NCBI RefSeq assembly: GCF_020073745.1
Contig: NZ_JAIRAU010000037.1
Location: 22,573 to 86,572, forward strand
Origin: Nannocystis pusilla
GTDB taxonomy: Bacteria > Myxococcota_A > Polyangia > Nannocystales > Nannocystaceae
DNA length: 64,000 nucleotides
Reading direction: 5' to 3'
The notes below the pieces were generated by a model. It was not told the DNA's origin. It made no database searches and saw only the letters and a program-made list of their open reading frames with translations. Positions 35,760 through 46,233 of this stretch are shown here, piece by piece (position 1 is the stretch's first letter; every line of letters begins with the position of its first letter). The position numbers and the translations under genes are program-made.

Positions 35760-37106
35760 GTGTCTTTCCGAAGCTATGTGAAATTTGGGTTCGTTGTTGC
35801 CGCAGTCGATCTCGGCGTGGCTTGTCACAATACGAGGACACCCGGGGGCTCCTCAGCCACGGAGGAGTGCGGCTGGTTCGACGCCTGCCCCACCTCGGGC
35901 TCGGGCTCGGGTTCGACCTCGACGGGATCGACCACGGAAGATGTGCCGACCACGACCGCCGTGGATCCTGCGTCTTACTGCAGATTCGGACCCGAGGCCG
36001 GCTTCTCCGGGGTCTCCTACGTCTGCAACGGAACTCAGGCAGGCCACATTCGACTGGACTACTACGGCCCTCCGGAGCTACCGATCGGCGCGCTCATGAC
36101 CTGCGCCGATCTGGAAGAGGACCCTCCCCCGGGCTATGTGAGCACTTGCTCCCACTCTGTCACTGAAGACTTCGGGGCCGACGTTGAGCAGTCCGATGGG
36201 CACCTGATCGACGCTTGCTGCCTTCCCGCGAGCCCTGTCGACGCTGTCGACCCCTTCTGTCGTATCGATGCCGCCGAGGAGATCTGCCTTCGTCTGTTCT
36301 ACACGATCGAAGAAAGAAGAAAGAAGCTCCCTGTCACCGCGCCGGGCCTGGAGGCGGAGCTGGCCGATCTCAAGCATCAGTTGGACAACCTGAGCAAATA
36401 CCTCGCCGACGGCGACACCCAGACCGAATGCACCCTCGCGGTGGGCATGGGCCTCAAGTCGGAGGGCGATTTCCAGGACTCCGCACCTGTGGTCCAATGG
36501 ATTCCCGTGCATCCGGATGAACTCGATCCGGACCTCGGCTGGCCCTGGTTCCGCGGGCTGCAACTCGGCATCAAACAGTTCGAGCTCGACGGCTTCGACG
36601 AGAGCGACGAGGCGTGCGATGCGCTGGCGAACCAAACGGTCGATTCGGGGACCATCACAGCGGGACAGCTCTCGATCTCCAGCTACTTCGGCAGCGCGGC
36701 TCCATCCGTCACCGGCGGTCACTTCTCGTTCCGCTCGGTGGATTGCCCGTTCGATAACTGCGAATTTGCGTTTGATGAGTTCGTCGTGGAGATCGAGGAC
36801 TTCTTCATCGACCCACTGACGTTCAGCGACGTCTCGGTCACCATGTCGGCCTCGACACAGGGGCTGATCAACGCGCCGTCGATCCAGTTCGGAGAGGGAA
36901 CCATGCGGTTCAGCGCTCAGTTCCGCCTAACCAACGGCACGGAGCCGGTATTCGACGGTGAGCTAGTGTCGGTCGACCTCACCAACGCAGGCGTCGCCAC
37001 CGCGAGACTGATGGAAGGTCCGCTCTTCGGGATTCAACACATCGCCGCCGAAAATTGGCCCTTCTCGATGTCGCTCTCCACTGAACTCACGTCTTGCGAC
37101 GAGTAG
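35760..37106 (+). CDS. Large secreted lipoprotein, unknown function
   Basis: A 448-residue protein starting at GTG 35760. The signal ends in LGVAC (Cys about 22), with a Ser/Gly/Thr linker (SGSGSGSTSTGSTTE). A Cys-rich N-terminal half (CSHSVTEDF, ACCLPASP) is followed by a helical segment with APGLEAELADLKHQLDNL and a C-terminal beta-rich half (FSDVSVTMSASTQG, GEGTMRFSAQFRL). The G+C is somewhat lower than in flanking genes, with more Asp/Glu/Phe. Upstream in-frame sequence is Arg/Pro-rich and unlikely to be coding. It is 13 bp upstream of the protease-like gene and probably co-transcribed. Confidence 0.72.
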   Translation: MSFRSYVKFGFVVAAVDLGVACHNTRTPGGSSATEECGWFDACPTSGSGSGSTSTGSTTEDVPTTTAVDPASYCRFGPEAGFSGVSYVCNGTQAGHIRLDYYGPPELPIGALMTCADLEEDPPPGYVSTCSHSVTEDFGADVEQSDGHLIDACCLPASPVDAVDPFCRIDAAEEICLRLFYTIEERRKKLPVTAPGLEAELADLKHQLDNLSKYLADGDTQTECTLAVGMGLKSEGDFQDSAPVVQWIPVHPDELDPDLGWPWFRGLQLGIKQFELDGFDESDEACDALANQTVDSGTITAGQLSISSYFGSAAPSVTGGHFSFRSVDCPFDNCEFAFDEFVVEIEDFFIDPLTFSDVSVTMSASTQGLINAPSIQFGEGTMRFSAQFRLTNGTEPVFDGELVSVDLTNAGVATARLMEGPLFGIQHIAAENWPFSMSLSTELTSCDE

Positions 37107-37119
37107 CCAGAGATCAGGA

Positions 37120-38196
37120 ATGACCGCGACCCTTCCGACGAAGGCATCTCACTACAGCGGGGGTCGCGCGGCCGCCGCCAGCCTGGTCTTACTCGCCGCC
37201 TGCCGCCCCGATCTGCCGGACGTCGTCTGGACCGGTGAGTATCTGCAATATGCCACGAGCACGAACGAGCCGATCTGCCGCGGCTCGTTCCACCGCCAAG
37301 ACGCGCACGTAGGGGAGCTCTCGTCACTGCTCGGTATCGACCTCCAACAGCGCGCATATTACGCATACGTCGACCCGTCCGAGCTCGACGATTTTTGCGA
37401 CGGCGTGAGCAAGTCCGGCTGCGCTTTCGATCGCAAGGCGTTCGCGGTGCAACGGACGAACTTGCACGAATTGTCGCATGTCGTCGCCGACTTCGGCGGA
37501 TTCCTCGGGCCGCGGCCGTTCGCCGAAGGATACGCCGAGATGTTCGGAGACGGCGGCGACCTGCAGCGCGATCGGCTCCCGCTCGAGACGGTACTCCGGG
37601 ACTTCGCCACCGACAACACCCACTATTACACCGCCGGGCTGTTCGCTCGATTCCTGGTCGAGCGGCACGGCCTCGAAGAATTCATCGATTTCCTCAGACA
37701 GGCTGGCGACTACGAGGACAGCTTCGCGCAGTTCGCTCCGCGATACGAGCAGGTATTCGGCGAGCCGATCGAACTCGCGATGAACGACTTCGAAGACTAC
37801 CCTTCGTGTCCAGAGCTGAGCAATCGGATCGCCGTGGTCGACTGCAACCTGCCGCTCGAACCCTGGGAAGGTGACGTTATCACCCTCCGCGCGAGCCTCG
37901 AGTGCTCGGCCGACGACGTCATGGGCCCGATGTCCGACTCGCGCGACCTCATGTTGACAACCCGGGCCTTCGAAGTCACAAAACCCGGCACATACATCGC
38001 CGGCGCCGGCGCCGACCCGGACGGCTGGGGCGGCATCCGTCTGGTGAAATGTGGCTCGTGCTGGGACGCATTCGAGCTCACGCTCGAGCCCGGCGAGAAG
38101 GTGTACCCAGATCTGGAGGCCGGTCGCTATTACGTGGTGTTCGGTCGTTCGGTGGACGACCCAGGACAGCTGTCGCTGGTCCTGGGCAAGATCTAG
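37120..38196 (+). CDS. Putative zinc metallopeptidase lipoprotein
   Basis: A 358-residue protein. Signal with lipobox (LVLLAAC, Cys28). An HExxH zinc site is at 116-120 (NLHELSHVV), followed by FAEGYAEMFGD, whose Glu at 136 or 140 is placed like the third ligand of gluzincins. A helical region (about 150-230) follows, then a C-terminal beta domain (about 235-358) resembling a pre-peptidase or ricin-like accessory fold (TYIAGAGADPDGWGG, AGRYYVVFG). The family is not recognised precisely. It should be a secreted, membrane-tethered protease, following the lipoprotein at 35760. Confidence 0.7.
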   Translation: MTATLPTKASHYSGGRAAAASLVLLAACRPDLPDVVWTGEYLQYATSTNEPICRGSFHRQDAHVGELSSLLGIDLQQRAYYAYVDPSELDDFCDGVSKSGCAFDRKAFAVQRTNLHELSHVVADFGGFLGPRPFAEGYAEMFGDGGDLQRDRLPLETVLRDFATDNTHYYTAGLFARFLVERHGLEEFIDFLRQAGDYEDSFAQFAPRYEQVFGEPIELAMNDFEDYPSCPELSNRIAVVDCNLPLEPWEGDVITLRASLECSADDVMGPMSDSRDLMLTTRAFEVTKPGTYIAGAGADPDGWGGIRLVKCGSCWDAFELTLEPGEKVYPDLEAGRYYVVFGRSVDDPGQLSLVLGKI

Positions 38197-38281
38197 CGGA
38201 GCTCAAGCGAGGGCGGATGACGTACCGCGCTCGGCTTCGGACTGCAGGACCGCTTCTGATCGGCTACTGCCCCGGGACGCC

Positions 38282-38482
38282 ATGATGCTCGACACCGAAG
38301 ACGCCACCGTGATCACGAACGGTGCACTTTCGACGACCGTCGATCGTGCACGCGTGATGTTGTATGCTCCGGTACACGCATCGGCCGTAGGCAGCCTCAT
38401 CTACGAAGTCCCTACTGGCGGGGCTCTTTTCACGGTCTCTGCCTCCTCGGCCGGGTCGCGGCGGAGCAGAATCACAGCTTGA
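38282..38482 (+). CDS. Small hypothetical protein
   Basis: A 66-codon frame (MMLDTEDATVITNGALSTTV, then LYAPVHASAVGSLIYEVP) with reasonable composition but no ribosome site or known relative. It overlaps the 3' end of the convergent kinase gene by 11 bp. It could be chance. Confidence 0.22.
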   Translation: MMLDTEDATVITNGALSTTVDRARVMLYAPVHASAVGSLIYEVPTGGALFTVSASSAGSRRSRITA

Positions 38483-39904
38483 TCGTCTCGGCCCGCTGCG
38501 GGGGGTGGGCGGTGAGCACGTCCTCGACACACCGGCCGAGCTCACCCGTCGCACGATCGCCGTCAATCTGGACCGGCTCGCCGGGGTTGATCGTGATCTC
38601 GATCCGGGCGGTCGGATGCGGCTTGCACTTCGCCAGGGCGCTGCGGAGGTCGAAGCGCGGCGCAGACGTCAGGACCGTATCGACGGGCTTCGCTCCCGCC
38701 GGGGCCGACCCGGGCTTCTCTGCACGCACCCGGGGCTCAGGGGCGGGAGCGGTCGGCTCGGGGTCGGAGGCGGGCGCCACGGGGGCCGCTTGGGGCTCGG
38801 CGGCGGGCCCCGCGGACGCCGCGGGGCCGGAGGCGGGCGCCACGGGGCCGGCGGCCTGGGGTTCGGAGGCGGGCGTCACGGGTGCGACGATCGCCAGGGC
38901 CGCCGTGGGCGACGGGGCCAGCGGCGGGCACGTCGGCTCGGTCGTCGCGGGCTGGATCGCCAGCCAGGCCGGGAACGCGAGCAGGCTCAAGAGCGGCGCG
39001 AAGGCCCCGAGCCGCCGCGCCCGCTGGCGACGGCCGCGGATGTCCTCGAGTGCCTTCTCGATCGCGTTTAGCATCGACGCGGCGCTGTGGTGACGGCGGG
39101 GGCGGATCTCGAGCGCTCCGAGCAACACGGCGCGCAGCGTTGGCGGGAGATCGAGGCGCTGCGCGACGCTGACGGGATCGGCGTTGCGAGGATCGGGGAG
39201 CACTTCGCCGGTGAGTGCCGCGTACCACAGCGTGCCGATCTCGAAGATGTCGGTCCGGAAGTCGCCGCGCCTGCCACGCAGGCGCTCGGGGGCGATGAAG
39301 TGCGGGGTTCCGTAGATGAGCATCGGCACGGACTCGGGCGGCAGGCCGAGGACAAGGCCGTCCGCCTGGACATGTCCTCGACCACGCACGCGTGGCTGAG
39401 ATCGAAGAGGCGGGCACGCTCGCGTCCGCCAACGTCCTCGAGCATGCAGTTGTTCGGCGAGATGTCGCGGTGCGCGACGGCCCGCTCGTGCAGCGCGACG
39501 AGACCCGCGAGTAGATCGCAGACGATCGCGGTGCTGCGCTCCCACGCGATCGGCCCGTGCGCCAGCACCTCCGTCAGCGTCTTCCCCTCGACAAGCTCCA
39601 TGGCGAAGAAGTGGCGCCCGCCCAGCCAACTGTGGTCGTAGACCGGGATCAGGTTCGCGTGGCGGATCTGCGCCCCGAGCTGCGCCTCCTGGCGGAAGCG
39701 CTGGACGGCGACCGGGTTGCTGTCGTGATCGGGGTGCAGCACCTTGAGCGCGAAGATCGCCCCGGTGTTCTTGCAGGTCGCCGCGTAGATCGAGGCCACG
39801 CCGCCGTAGCCGACGCGGCGATCGAGGCGGTACCGCCCGAGTGTGTCGCCGGAGAAGTCGTGATCGAGCGGCGGGAGAGTGAAGTGCTCAGGTTCGACGA
39901 ACAT
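38472..39904 (-). pseudogene. Ser/Thr protein kinase with an apparent frameshift
   Basis: From ATG 39904 the first frame encodes a kinase N-lobe (GYGGVASIYA, Lys in FALKVL) and HRDISPNNCML with LFDLSHACVVEDM. Near 39375 coding similarity jumps to another frame that continues with IYGTPHFIAPERLRG (activation loop APE), a transmembrane segment (APLLSLLAFPAWLAI), a long Pro/Ala/Glu linker and a small C-terminal domain ending in ETIKL. One missing base would restore a protein of about 477 residues. DFG is replaced by FDL and the P-loop is atypical (GYGGVA), so it may be a weak or pseudo-kinase even if intact. It is 2 bp downstream of the 39907-40773 gene. Confidence 0.75.
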
Positions 39905-39906
39905 GG

Positions 39907-40773
39907 TTAGAACTCCATCCTGAAGCGGATCCCCGCCGGACCCGGGTGCAGCGCGAAGTGACCGGCCCGCCCGCGGTGGGCGTCGATCGCCAGCAGCACG
40001 ACGCCGGACAGTGCCGCCGCGATCGCCGGAGCGCCGAGCCCGATCGCCAGGCGATCGGCACGCTCGCCGCGGATCGTCGCGTACTGGTAGCGCGTCCACT
40101 CGGCGTCGGGGATCCTGACCCCGGCGGGGTATGTGGCGTTCAGCGCGTCCACCTGCGCCTGCATGTTCTCGGCCCTCACCAGCATGGCGATCGCCGCGGC
40201 GCCGAGGCCGAGCCCGGCCCCGAGCGCGACCCCGCCGGCGATCCGCAGCGGCCGGCGCCTGACCGTCGTCCGCGTCGTGTCCGTCCGCGGGGGCGACCGC
40301 GTCACCGGCGGATCGGCCGGCGGCTGGCGTCGGCGGACGTCGATCAGGTCGCCCGCGTCGTCCGCGGGCTCCTCGACACACGCGCCGACGATCTGAGGCT
40401 CGATCGTTCGCAGGCCGTCCGCGACGTCGGCCCGATCCGACGATCGTTCGCCCGCTGGCAAGGTGGCGAGCTGTGCCCCGAACGCGCGCAGCACCGCGGC
40501 GGCCGAGCAGAGCGGCGCGACGTGGCCGCCGGCCGCGCGGGCCCGCTTGTAGAGGCGGACGGCCTTGAACGCGAACAGCGAGCGCTGGCCGAACGTGTGC
40601 GGGCCGTCCGGCACCGTCTCGAAGGCGCGGCGGCAGGCGTCCCCGGCCGCCGCGAAGTCCTCCGCGTCCTCGCGCCGGTAACACTCGGCCTCGTGCGGCT
40701 GCCATGGTTCCGCGGAGGTCTCGGCCGGGACCTGAGACAGCACCGCGACCCAAAACACGGTGGAGAGGGTCAT
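39907..40773 (-). CDS. Exported membrane protein of a kinase operon
   Basis: A 288-residue protein from ATG 40773. Signal peptide (FWVAVLSQVPAETSA), a periplasmic helical region with conserved-looking CYRREDAEDFAAAGDACRRA, a Pro/Arg/Thr linker, and two Gly/Ala-rich transmembrane helices (about 185-205 and 245-265). This matches the architecture of the 9421 protein, which also sits by a kinase, so the two may be paralogous kinase partners. Its stop is 2 bp before the kinase ATG. Confidence 0.72.
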   Translation of the reverse strand: MTLSTVFWVAVLSQVPAETSAEPWQPHEAECYRREDAEDFAAAGDACRRAFETVPDGPHTFGQRSLFAFKAVRLYKRARAAGGHVAPLCSAAAVLRAFGAQLATLPAGERSSDRADVADGLRTIEPQIVGACVEEPADDAGDLIDVRRRQPPADPPVTRSPPRTDTTRTTVRRRPLRIAGGVALGAGLGLGAAAIAMLVRAENMQAQVDALNATYPAGVRIPDAEWTRYQYATIRGERADRLAIGLGAPAIAAALSGVVLLAIDAHRGRAGHFALHPGPAGIRFRMEF

Positions 40774-40910
40774 CGTGGCGGATCGTACCCGATCCCATGG
40801 CTGACGCGCGTCCACGCCGTTTCTGTTACGCCGTTCTCAGCGAGTAACTACTCACATGTAGGCGCATCGATCGCTGACACGGCGGGCGGACTTGCGCTAC
40901 TGTGACCGGC

Positions 40911-42610
40911 ATGATCTGGACCCCGCGCCGCCCCCTCCTCGCCGTCCCCGTGTGCGTCGCCGCGTTGCTCACCCCCGGATGCTTCGACGGGGCCGAGCTC
41001 GCCGCCTGCGGGATCTCCATGACCTACTGCGAGATGGACGACGGGAGCACCGGGGGCGAGGGATCGGGGACATCCAGCAGCACGGGGCCGGGCATCATGA
41101 CGACCGACCGGACACGGAGGCGAGCGACGACACGGACGGCGCCCCGACGTCCACGGCCGCCACGGAGCCGATCGACCTCCCGCCGTGGATCGAGAGTCTT
41201 GCGTGTGACCCGGCGGAGGCGGACGAGGTCGGGCCGACCGTCGTGACGTACACGGCCAGCCCGGACGCGGTCGAGGCCGAGCTGCTGGACGACGGGGTCG
41301 TGATCGCCACCAGCCCCGCCGGGGCGCCCTTCGTCTTCCCGATCACGAGCGGCCCGCACAACAACCCCGGGAGCACGCTGACCGTCGTCGTGCGTGACGC
41401 AGGCGGGCAGACCGCGGAGGCGTCGATCTACCAGCCGAGCGTGATCAAGGACCCGGGTAGCACGGTCTGGACCACGATCGAGCCGAAGGATGGCATGTTT
41501 AGCACCGGCGGCGCGGTCGCGCTGGACGGCAACAACGCGATCGCGGCCGGCGTCCATTGGGACAACGGCCAGATCCTGGCGATCCTGCGCCGCTACGACC
41601 TGTCGGGCACGTGGATCGGCACGGGCGACGGATGGATGATGCAGCACACCGACTGGACGCAGCGCGCCGAGCTGAAGACCGGGCACCTGGGTCTGAACGC
41701 GATCGCGGTCGACGGCGAGGGCAACATCATTGCGGTGGGGACGGCGACGATCGACGGCGAGCCGCGGATGTACGTCGCGCGCTTCAGTTCCGGCGGCGGG
41801 TTGATCTGGGAAGTGCTCGGGCCGGTCGGGACGGAGGCGCGCGGCGTCGGCGTGCTCCCGGACAAGTCGGCCTACGTCACCGGGGCAGTGCGCGTGAAGA
41901 AGGGGCCCGACGTCTGGGACATGGCGACGTGGGTCTACAGCCCCGACAAGGAGGCCTACGGGCCCGACATGTTCAAGGACCCGCTCGACAACCAGATCGA
42001 ACGCAACGAGCGCGGCCACGCAGTCGCAGTGCTGCCAAGCGGCCGCGTCGCGGTCGCGGGCACGCGCGACGTCTGGGATCCAGTCACGCAGTGGAACTTC
42101 CCGCGCGGGGTCGTCCTCATGTACGAGGGCAAGGGCAAGCGCGTCGGCGAGTGGACGTCCCCGGCCGACAAGATGGACACCGACGCGATCTTCGCCGCCG
42201 CGCCGTCCGGGGCCGGGGTCGTGGTCTGCGGCTACGCGCAGAACCAACCCAGCGACCCCGCTAACAAGCCGCAGATCCTGATCCGCTGGCTGAACGAGGA
42301 TCTGTCGGAGGTGAAGGCCCCGCGGCTCGAGCTCACGCCCGGCGCAGCGACCTGCTACGGGATCGGGACCAACATGGAAGGCGCGACGATTGTCGGCGCG
42401 ACCGTCGACGAGAACCAGGGCGGTGACAACATCTGGATCTTCGCGGTCGAGGACGCCGCCTCACCCCGCGCCGACTACCTCAAGCGCAACGGCCAGACGA
42501 ACGGTCAGGACCGCCTCTCCGCGCTCGCGTGCGGGTACATGTGCGCATGGACCGGCTCGGAGCAGGTCGACGGCGTGATGCAGTGGATCACCGGGATGAT
42601 CCGCGGCTGA
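40911..42610 (+). pseudogene. Lipoprotein with WD/kelch-like beta-propeller, apparent frameshift in linker
   Basis: ATG 40911 opens a signal with lipobox (ALLTPGC) and a Gly/Ser/Thr linker. Around 41100 the frame changes and coding continues (DTEASDDTDGAPTST, then WIESLACDPAEADEVGP) to the stop at 42610. The long C-terminal part shows repeated NAIAVDGEGNIIAVGTATID and GVGVLPDKSAYVTGAV elements, like the SBBP/PQQ-type beta-propellers of secreted lipoproteins. One base change in the low-complexity linker would give a single protein of about 566 residues. It converges with the 42614 gene, 3 bp apart. Confidence 0.7.
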
Positions 42611-42613
42611 CGC

Positions 42614-43726
<1,113 letters not shown>

Positions 43727-44060
43727 CACCGCGCGATCGTACCGCAGGCCGGGCGACGGGGCCACCCTGCGCGGCCAGTAGCTCCGCGATCTGCTGGAGC
43801 GACAGACCCTCGGCTCGCTTGGCGACGATGAAGCGCACGTGCTCGAGCGCGATCATCGGGAAGCGGTTGAACACCCCGCCGGGGCTGCCGAGCGAGATCT
43901 TGACCGGCTTGGGCAGTAGTCCCGCGTCGATCCAGGCGGTCACGGTCCGGCGGGTGACGCCGGCGGCCTCCATGATGTCGGCGGTCGTGACGAACGACGG
44001 GTCCAGCCTGCGGCGCTCGGGCATGACCCGGCGAAGATACGCCGTGGGCGCCTGCCTGCG

Positions 44061-44450
44061 CTACTTCCCGCCGCGGCCCGCCTTGCCCTTGCGGGGCGCC
44101 GCGACCGTGCTGGGGGCGGCCTGGCGCTTGTCGAGCTCGGCCAGCATCGCGAGGATCTCATCGCGCGAGTAGCCGGCCTGGCGCCGCTGCGCGACGAACC
44201 GCGCGCGCTCGACCGCCCACGACGGGAAGCGGTTGCACATGCCGCCATGCGGGCCGAGCGAGATCCGCGTCGGCGCGGGCAGGTACCCGTACCGGACCCA
44301 ATCGGCGACGACCTGTGACGTGATGCCGGCGGCCTTCACGATGTCCGCGGTCGTGGCGAACATGGGGTCCAGACAGCGCCGCGACGGGCGGCGGGGGCGG
44401 GGCGGCGCGCCTTGCGGATCGTCGGCGGAGCCCGCGCTACTTCCGGCCAC
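44061..44450 (-). CDS. MerR-like HTH protein, second of a tandem trio
   Basis: A 129-residue protein: FATTADIVKAAGITSQVVAD, WVRYGYLPAPTRISLGPHGG, FPSWAVERARFVAQRRQAGY, then RDEILAMLAELDKRQAA and a Lys/Gly/Arg-rich tail. The core aligns without gaps to both neighbours. Differences fall in the recognition helix (TSQVVAD versus TRRTVTA and ARQTVNT), so target sites may differ. It overlaps the upstream paralogue by 14 bp. Confidence 0.8.
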   Translation of the reverse strand: MAGSSAGSADDPQGAPPRPRRPSRRCLDPMFATTADIVKAAGITSQVVADWVRYGYLPAPTRISLGPHGGMCNRFPSWAVERARFVAQRRQAGYSRDEILAMLAELDKRQAAPSTVAAPRKGKAGRGGK

Positions 44451-44763
44451 TGCTACGCCCCTTGCTCGGCCGGGCCTGGGTCGGGAGGCCCTGGCGCGCG
44501 TCCAGCTCGGCCAGCATCTCGAGCACTTCCTCGGTCGTGTAGCCGGCCGCGCGGCGCTGCGCGATGAAGCGCGCGCGATCGATCGCCCACGCGGGGAAGC
44601 GGTTGAACACGCCGCCGGGCGAGCCGAGCGACACCTTGGTCGGCGCCGGCAAGAGGCCCTGCGCGATCCAGGTGTTCACGGTCTGCCGCGCGATCCCGGC
44701 GGCCTTCATGATGTCCTCGGTCGTGGCGAACGCGGGATCGATGTTGCGCGGCGGCGGCGTCAC
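44437..44763 (-). CDS. MerR-like HTH protein, first of a tandem trio
   Basis: A 108-residue protein from GTG 44763 (an ATG at 44802 would extend it into the promoter gap). Core: FATTEDIMKAAGIARQTVNT, WIAQGLLPAPTKVSLGSPGG, FPAWAIDRARFIAQRRAAGY, EEVLEMLAELDARQG, basic tail. It is the first gene of the trio and divergent from the small-ORF operon starting at 44884, making it a candidate regulator of that operon. Confidence 0.8.
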   Translation of the reverse strand: MTPPPRNIDPAFATTEDIMKAAGIARQTVNTWIAQGLLPAPTKVSLGSPGGVFNRFPAWAIDRARFIAQRRAAGYTTEEVLEMLAELDARQGLPTQARPSKGRSSGRK

Positions 44764-44883
44764 GGCCCCCGAGTGTATAGCACGTGAGCGGCAATGCGCC
44801 ACACGATTCGGCCCCCAAGCCGCTTGCGGGGCCGGCTAGGCAGGCATATGGTTTAACTTCCCACTGACAGGACAATGAGAGAC

Positions 44884-44997
44884 ATGACGCCTCACCGTTC
44901 CACGCCCGCCGTCTCCCGCCCCCCTCCCGGCCACCTTCTCACCCGCGTGCGCCACCCCGCCGCGCCGGGCGACGACGCCGCGGAGGGGGCGGCGTGA
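44884..44997 (+). CDS. Small ORF leading a coupled operon
   Basis: A 37-codon frame (MTPHRSTPAVSRPPPGHLL, ending DDAAEGAA) whose TGA overlaps the GTG of the next gene (GTGA at 44994-44997). The sequence before it (AATGAGAGAC) has a weak purine-rich site. It is Pro/His-rich with no membrane segment. It may be a leader peptide that couples translation, or a small partner; evidence is only position and overlap. Confidence 0.4.
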   Translation: MTPHRSTPAVSRPPPGHLLTRVRHPAAPGDDAAEGAA

Positions 44998-45659
44998 CCG
45001 GCCCCGACCTCATCCGCATGGCAGCGCACCACGCCGAGATCGACCGCGACGAGGTCGTGCTCGCCGCCGCGCTGTGCCACGATCTGCGCCAGGTCGCCGA
45101 CTCGATCCAACACGCGCGCCGCCGGGTGTCGATCGAAGATCTGTGGCTGCGCGTCCTCGACGTCGTCGCCGCGAGCCGCGCCGCCTGCGGCGCGCTGTCC
45201 AGCGTCCGCGTCATGACCCGCGGCGAGCGGAGCGTCGTCTATGATGACTCGGCGCCGCTCCCCGAAGCGCTGCACGTGTTCCGTCACCGCGGCAACTACC
45301 GCGGCGCCTACGCGTCGATGGCGGAGATCGGGAACATCGTCCGCAGCGTGCTCGGGCTCGTGTGCGGTCTCCCGCCGGAGAGCCGCATCAACATCACCCG
45401 CGCGCTCCATCTCCGCGGCGATCTGTGGACCTACGTCCACGAGAAGGTCGTCCACGTGTTCGGGCGGCCGGGGAGCGCCGCCGATCGCCTACTGGCGAGC
45501 GAGTGGCCCCCGCGGCCGGCGGAGCGGCCCTCGCTGACGCTCGTCGCGTTGCCGCCGGTCGACGTCGCCGACGCGCCGCGCCGCTCCGAGCCCGACGCCC
45601 CGATTCCTCGCCCCAGGTCCATCAGCCTTGTTCAAACCGAAAGAGAGGTCAGTCCATGA
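44994..45659 (+). CDS. Hypothetical protein of the CPBP operon
   Basis: A 221-residue protein starting at GTG 44994. The N-terminal 150 residues look mostly helical (HHAEIDRDEVVLAAALCHDL, SMAEIGNIVRSVLGLVCGLP), and the C-terminal 70 are Pro/Arg-rich and probably disordered. No family was recognised; the HH and HD pairs near residues 12 and 29 are not enough to call an HD domain. Its stop overlaps the next ATG (ATGA), so it is translated with the 45656 gene. Confidence 0.65.
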   Translation: MTGPDLIRMAAHHAEIDRDEVVLAAALCHDLRQVADSIQHARRRVSIEDLWLRVLDVVAASRAACGALSSVRVMTRGERSVVYDDSAPLPEALHVFRHRGNYRGAYASMAEIGNIVRSVLGLVCGLPPESRINITRALHLRGDLWTYVHEKVVHVFGRPGSAADRLLASEWPPRPAERPSLTLVALPPVDVADAPRRSEPDAPIPRPRSISLVQTEREVSP

Positions 45660-46192
45660 AGTCCGATCATCAACCCGTCTCACTGCCCCGCGCCCACGTC
45701 TCGACGTCGGGCACCTTCGCCGCCGTGCCCCAGGGCTTCCGCGGCGCCGACGGTAGTCTCGCCTACGCGCTCAAGCCCGAATTCACGGCCGTCCCGACCG
45801 CGGGCGATCCGTCGCACGTGCTTCTCGTGACGCCGCCCGATCGTGTCCTCCTCGACTTCGGCGCCGTCGATCCCGCCGACCTCGACCCGGCCAAGCTGGC
45901 GCGGGACTGCGAGATCATCCGCTGCGCGGCGCTCGCCGACCCGGACGCGCTCCGCCGGATCGTTGCGGCGCTCCGGCCCGACGCGACGCGCGCCGAGCAG
46001 GAGGCGGCCGTCCAGGCGGCTGAGCGCCTCGGGCTGACGGAGGCGGCCGCCGCGGACGCGGGCGGCGGTCTGCTCGGCGTCGTCGTGATCGTCGGCGCGT
46101 GCCTGTTCGCGTCGTGCTTCACGGCGCACTGCAAGAGCAAGCAGGAGGAAACCACGCCGCCGGACAGCCCCGGCCAGCCGCCGCCCAAGTGA
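45656..46192 (+). CDS. Hypothetical protein with C-terminal hydrophobic Cys-containing segment
   Basis: A 178-residue protein. A soluble N-terminal half (VLLVTPPDRVLLDFGAVDPA, ARDCEIIRCAALADP), a helical Ala/Glu region, then GGG followed by a hydrophobic segment with three cysteines (LLGVVVIVGACLFASCFTAHC) and a polar Pro-rich tail. It reads as a tail-anchored membrane protein. Alternatively, the GGG plus Cys-rich segment next to a CPBP protease resembles a leader-core arrangement, but this is speculation. It is coupled by ATGA to the upstream gene. Confidence 0.62.
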   Translation: MKSDHQPVSLPRAHVSTSGTFAAVPQGFRGADGSLAYALKPEFTAVPTAGDPSHVLLVTPPDRVLLDFGAVDPADLDPAKLARDCEIIRCAALADPDALRRIVAALRPDATRAEQEAAVQAAERLGLTEAAAADAGGGLLGVVVIVGACLFASCFTAHCKSKQEETTPPDSPGQPPPK

Positions 46193-46233
46193 CCTTGCCG
46201 CGGTGCCTGTTCCGGTGTAGTCCGGTCCCCTGG

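Noticed and set aside
44994..45659. HD-domain hydrolase
   Set aside because: Only an HH near residue 12 and an HD near residue 29 are seen; spacing and remaining ligands of the family are missing.
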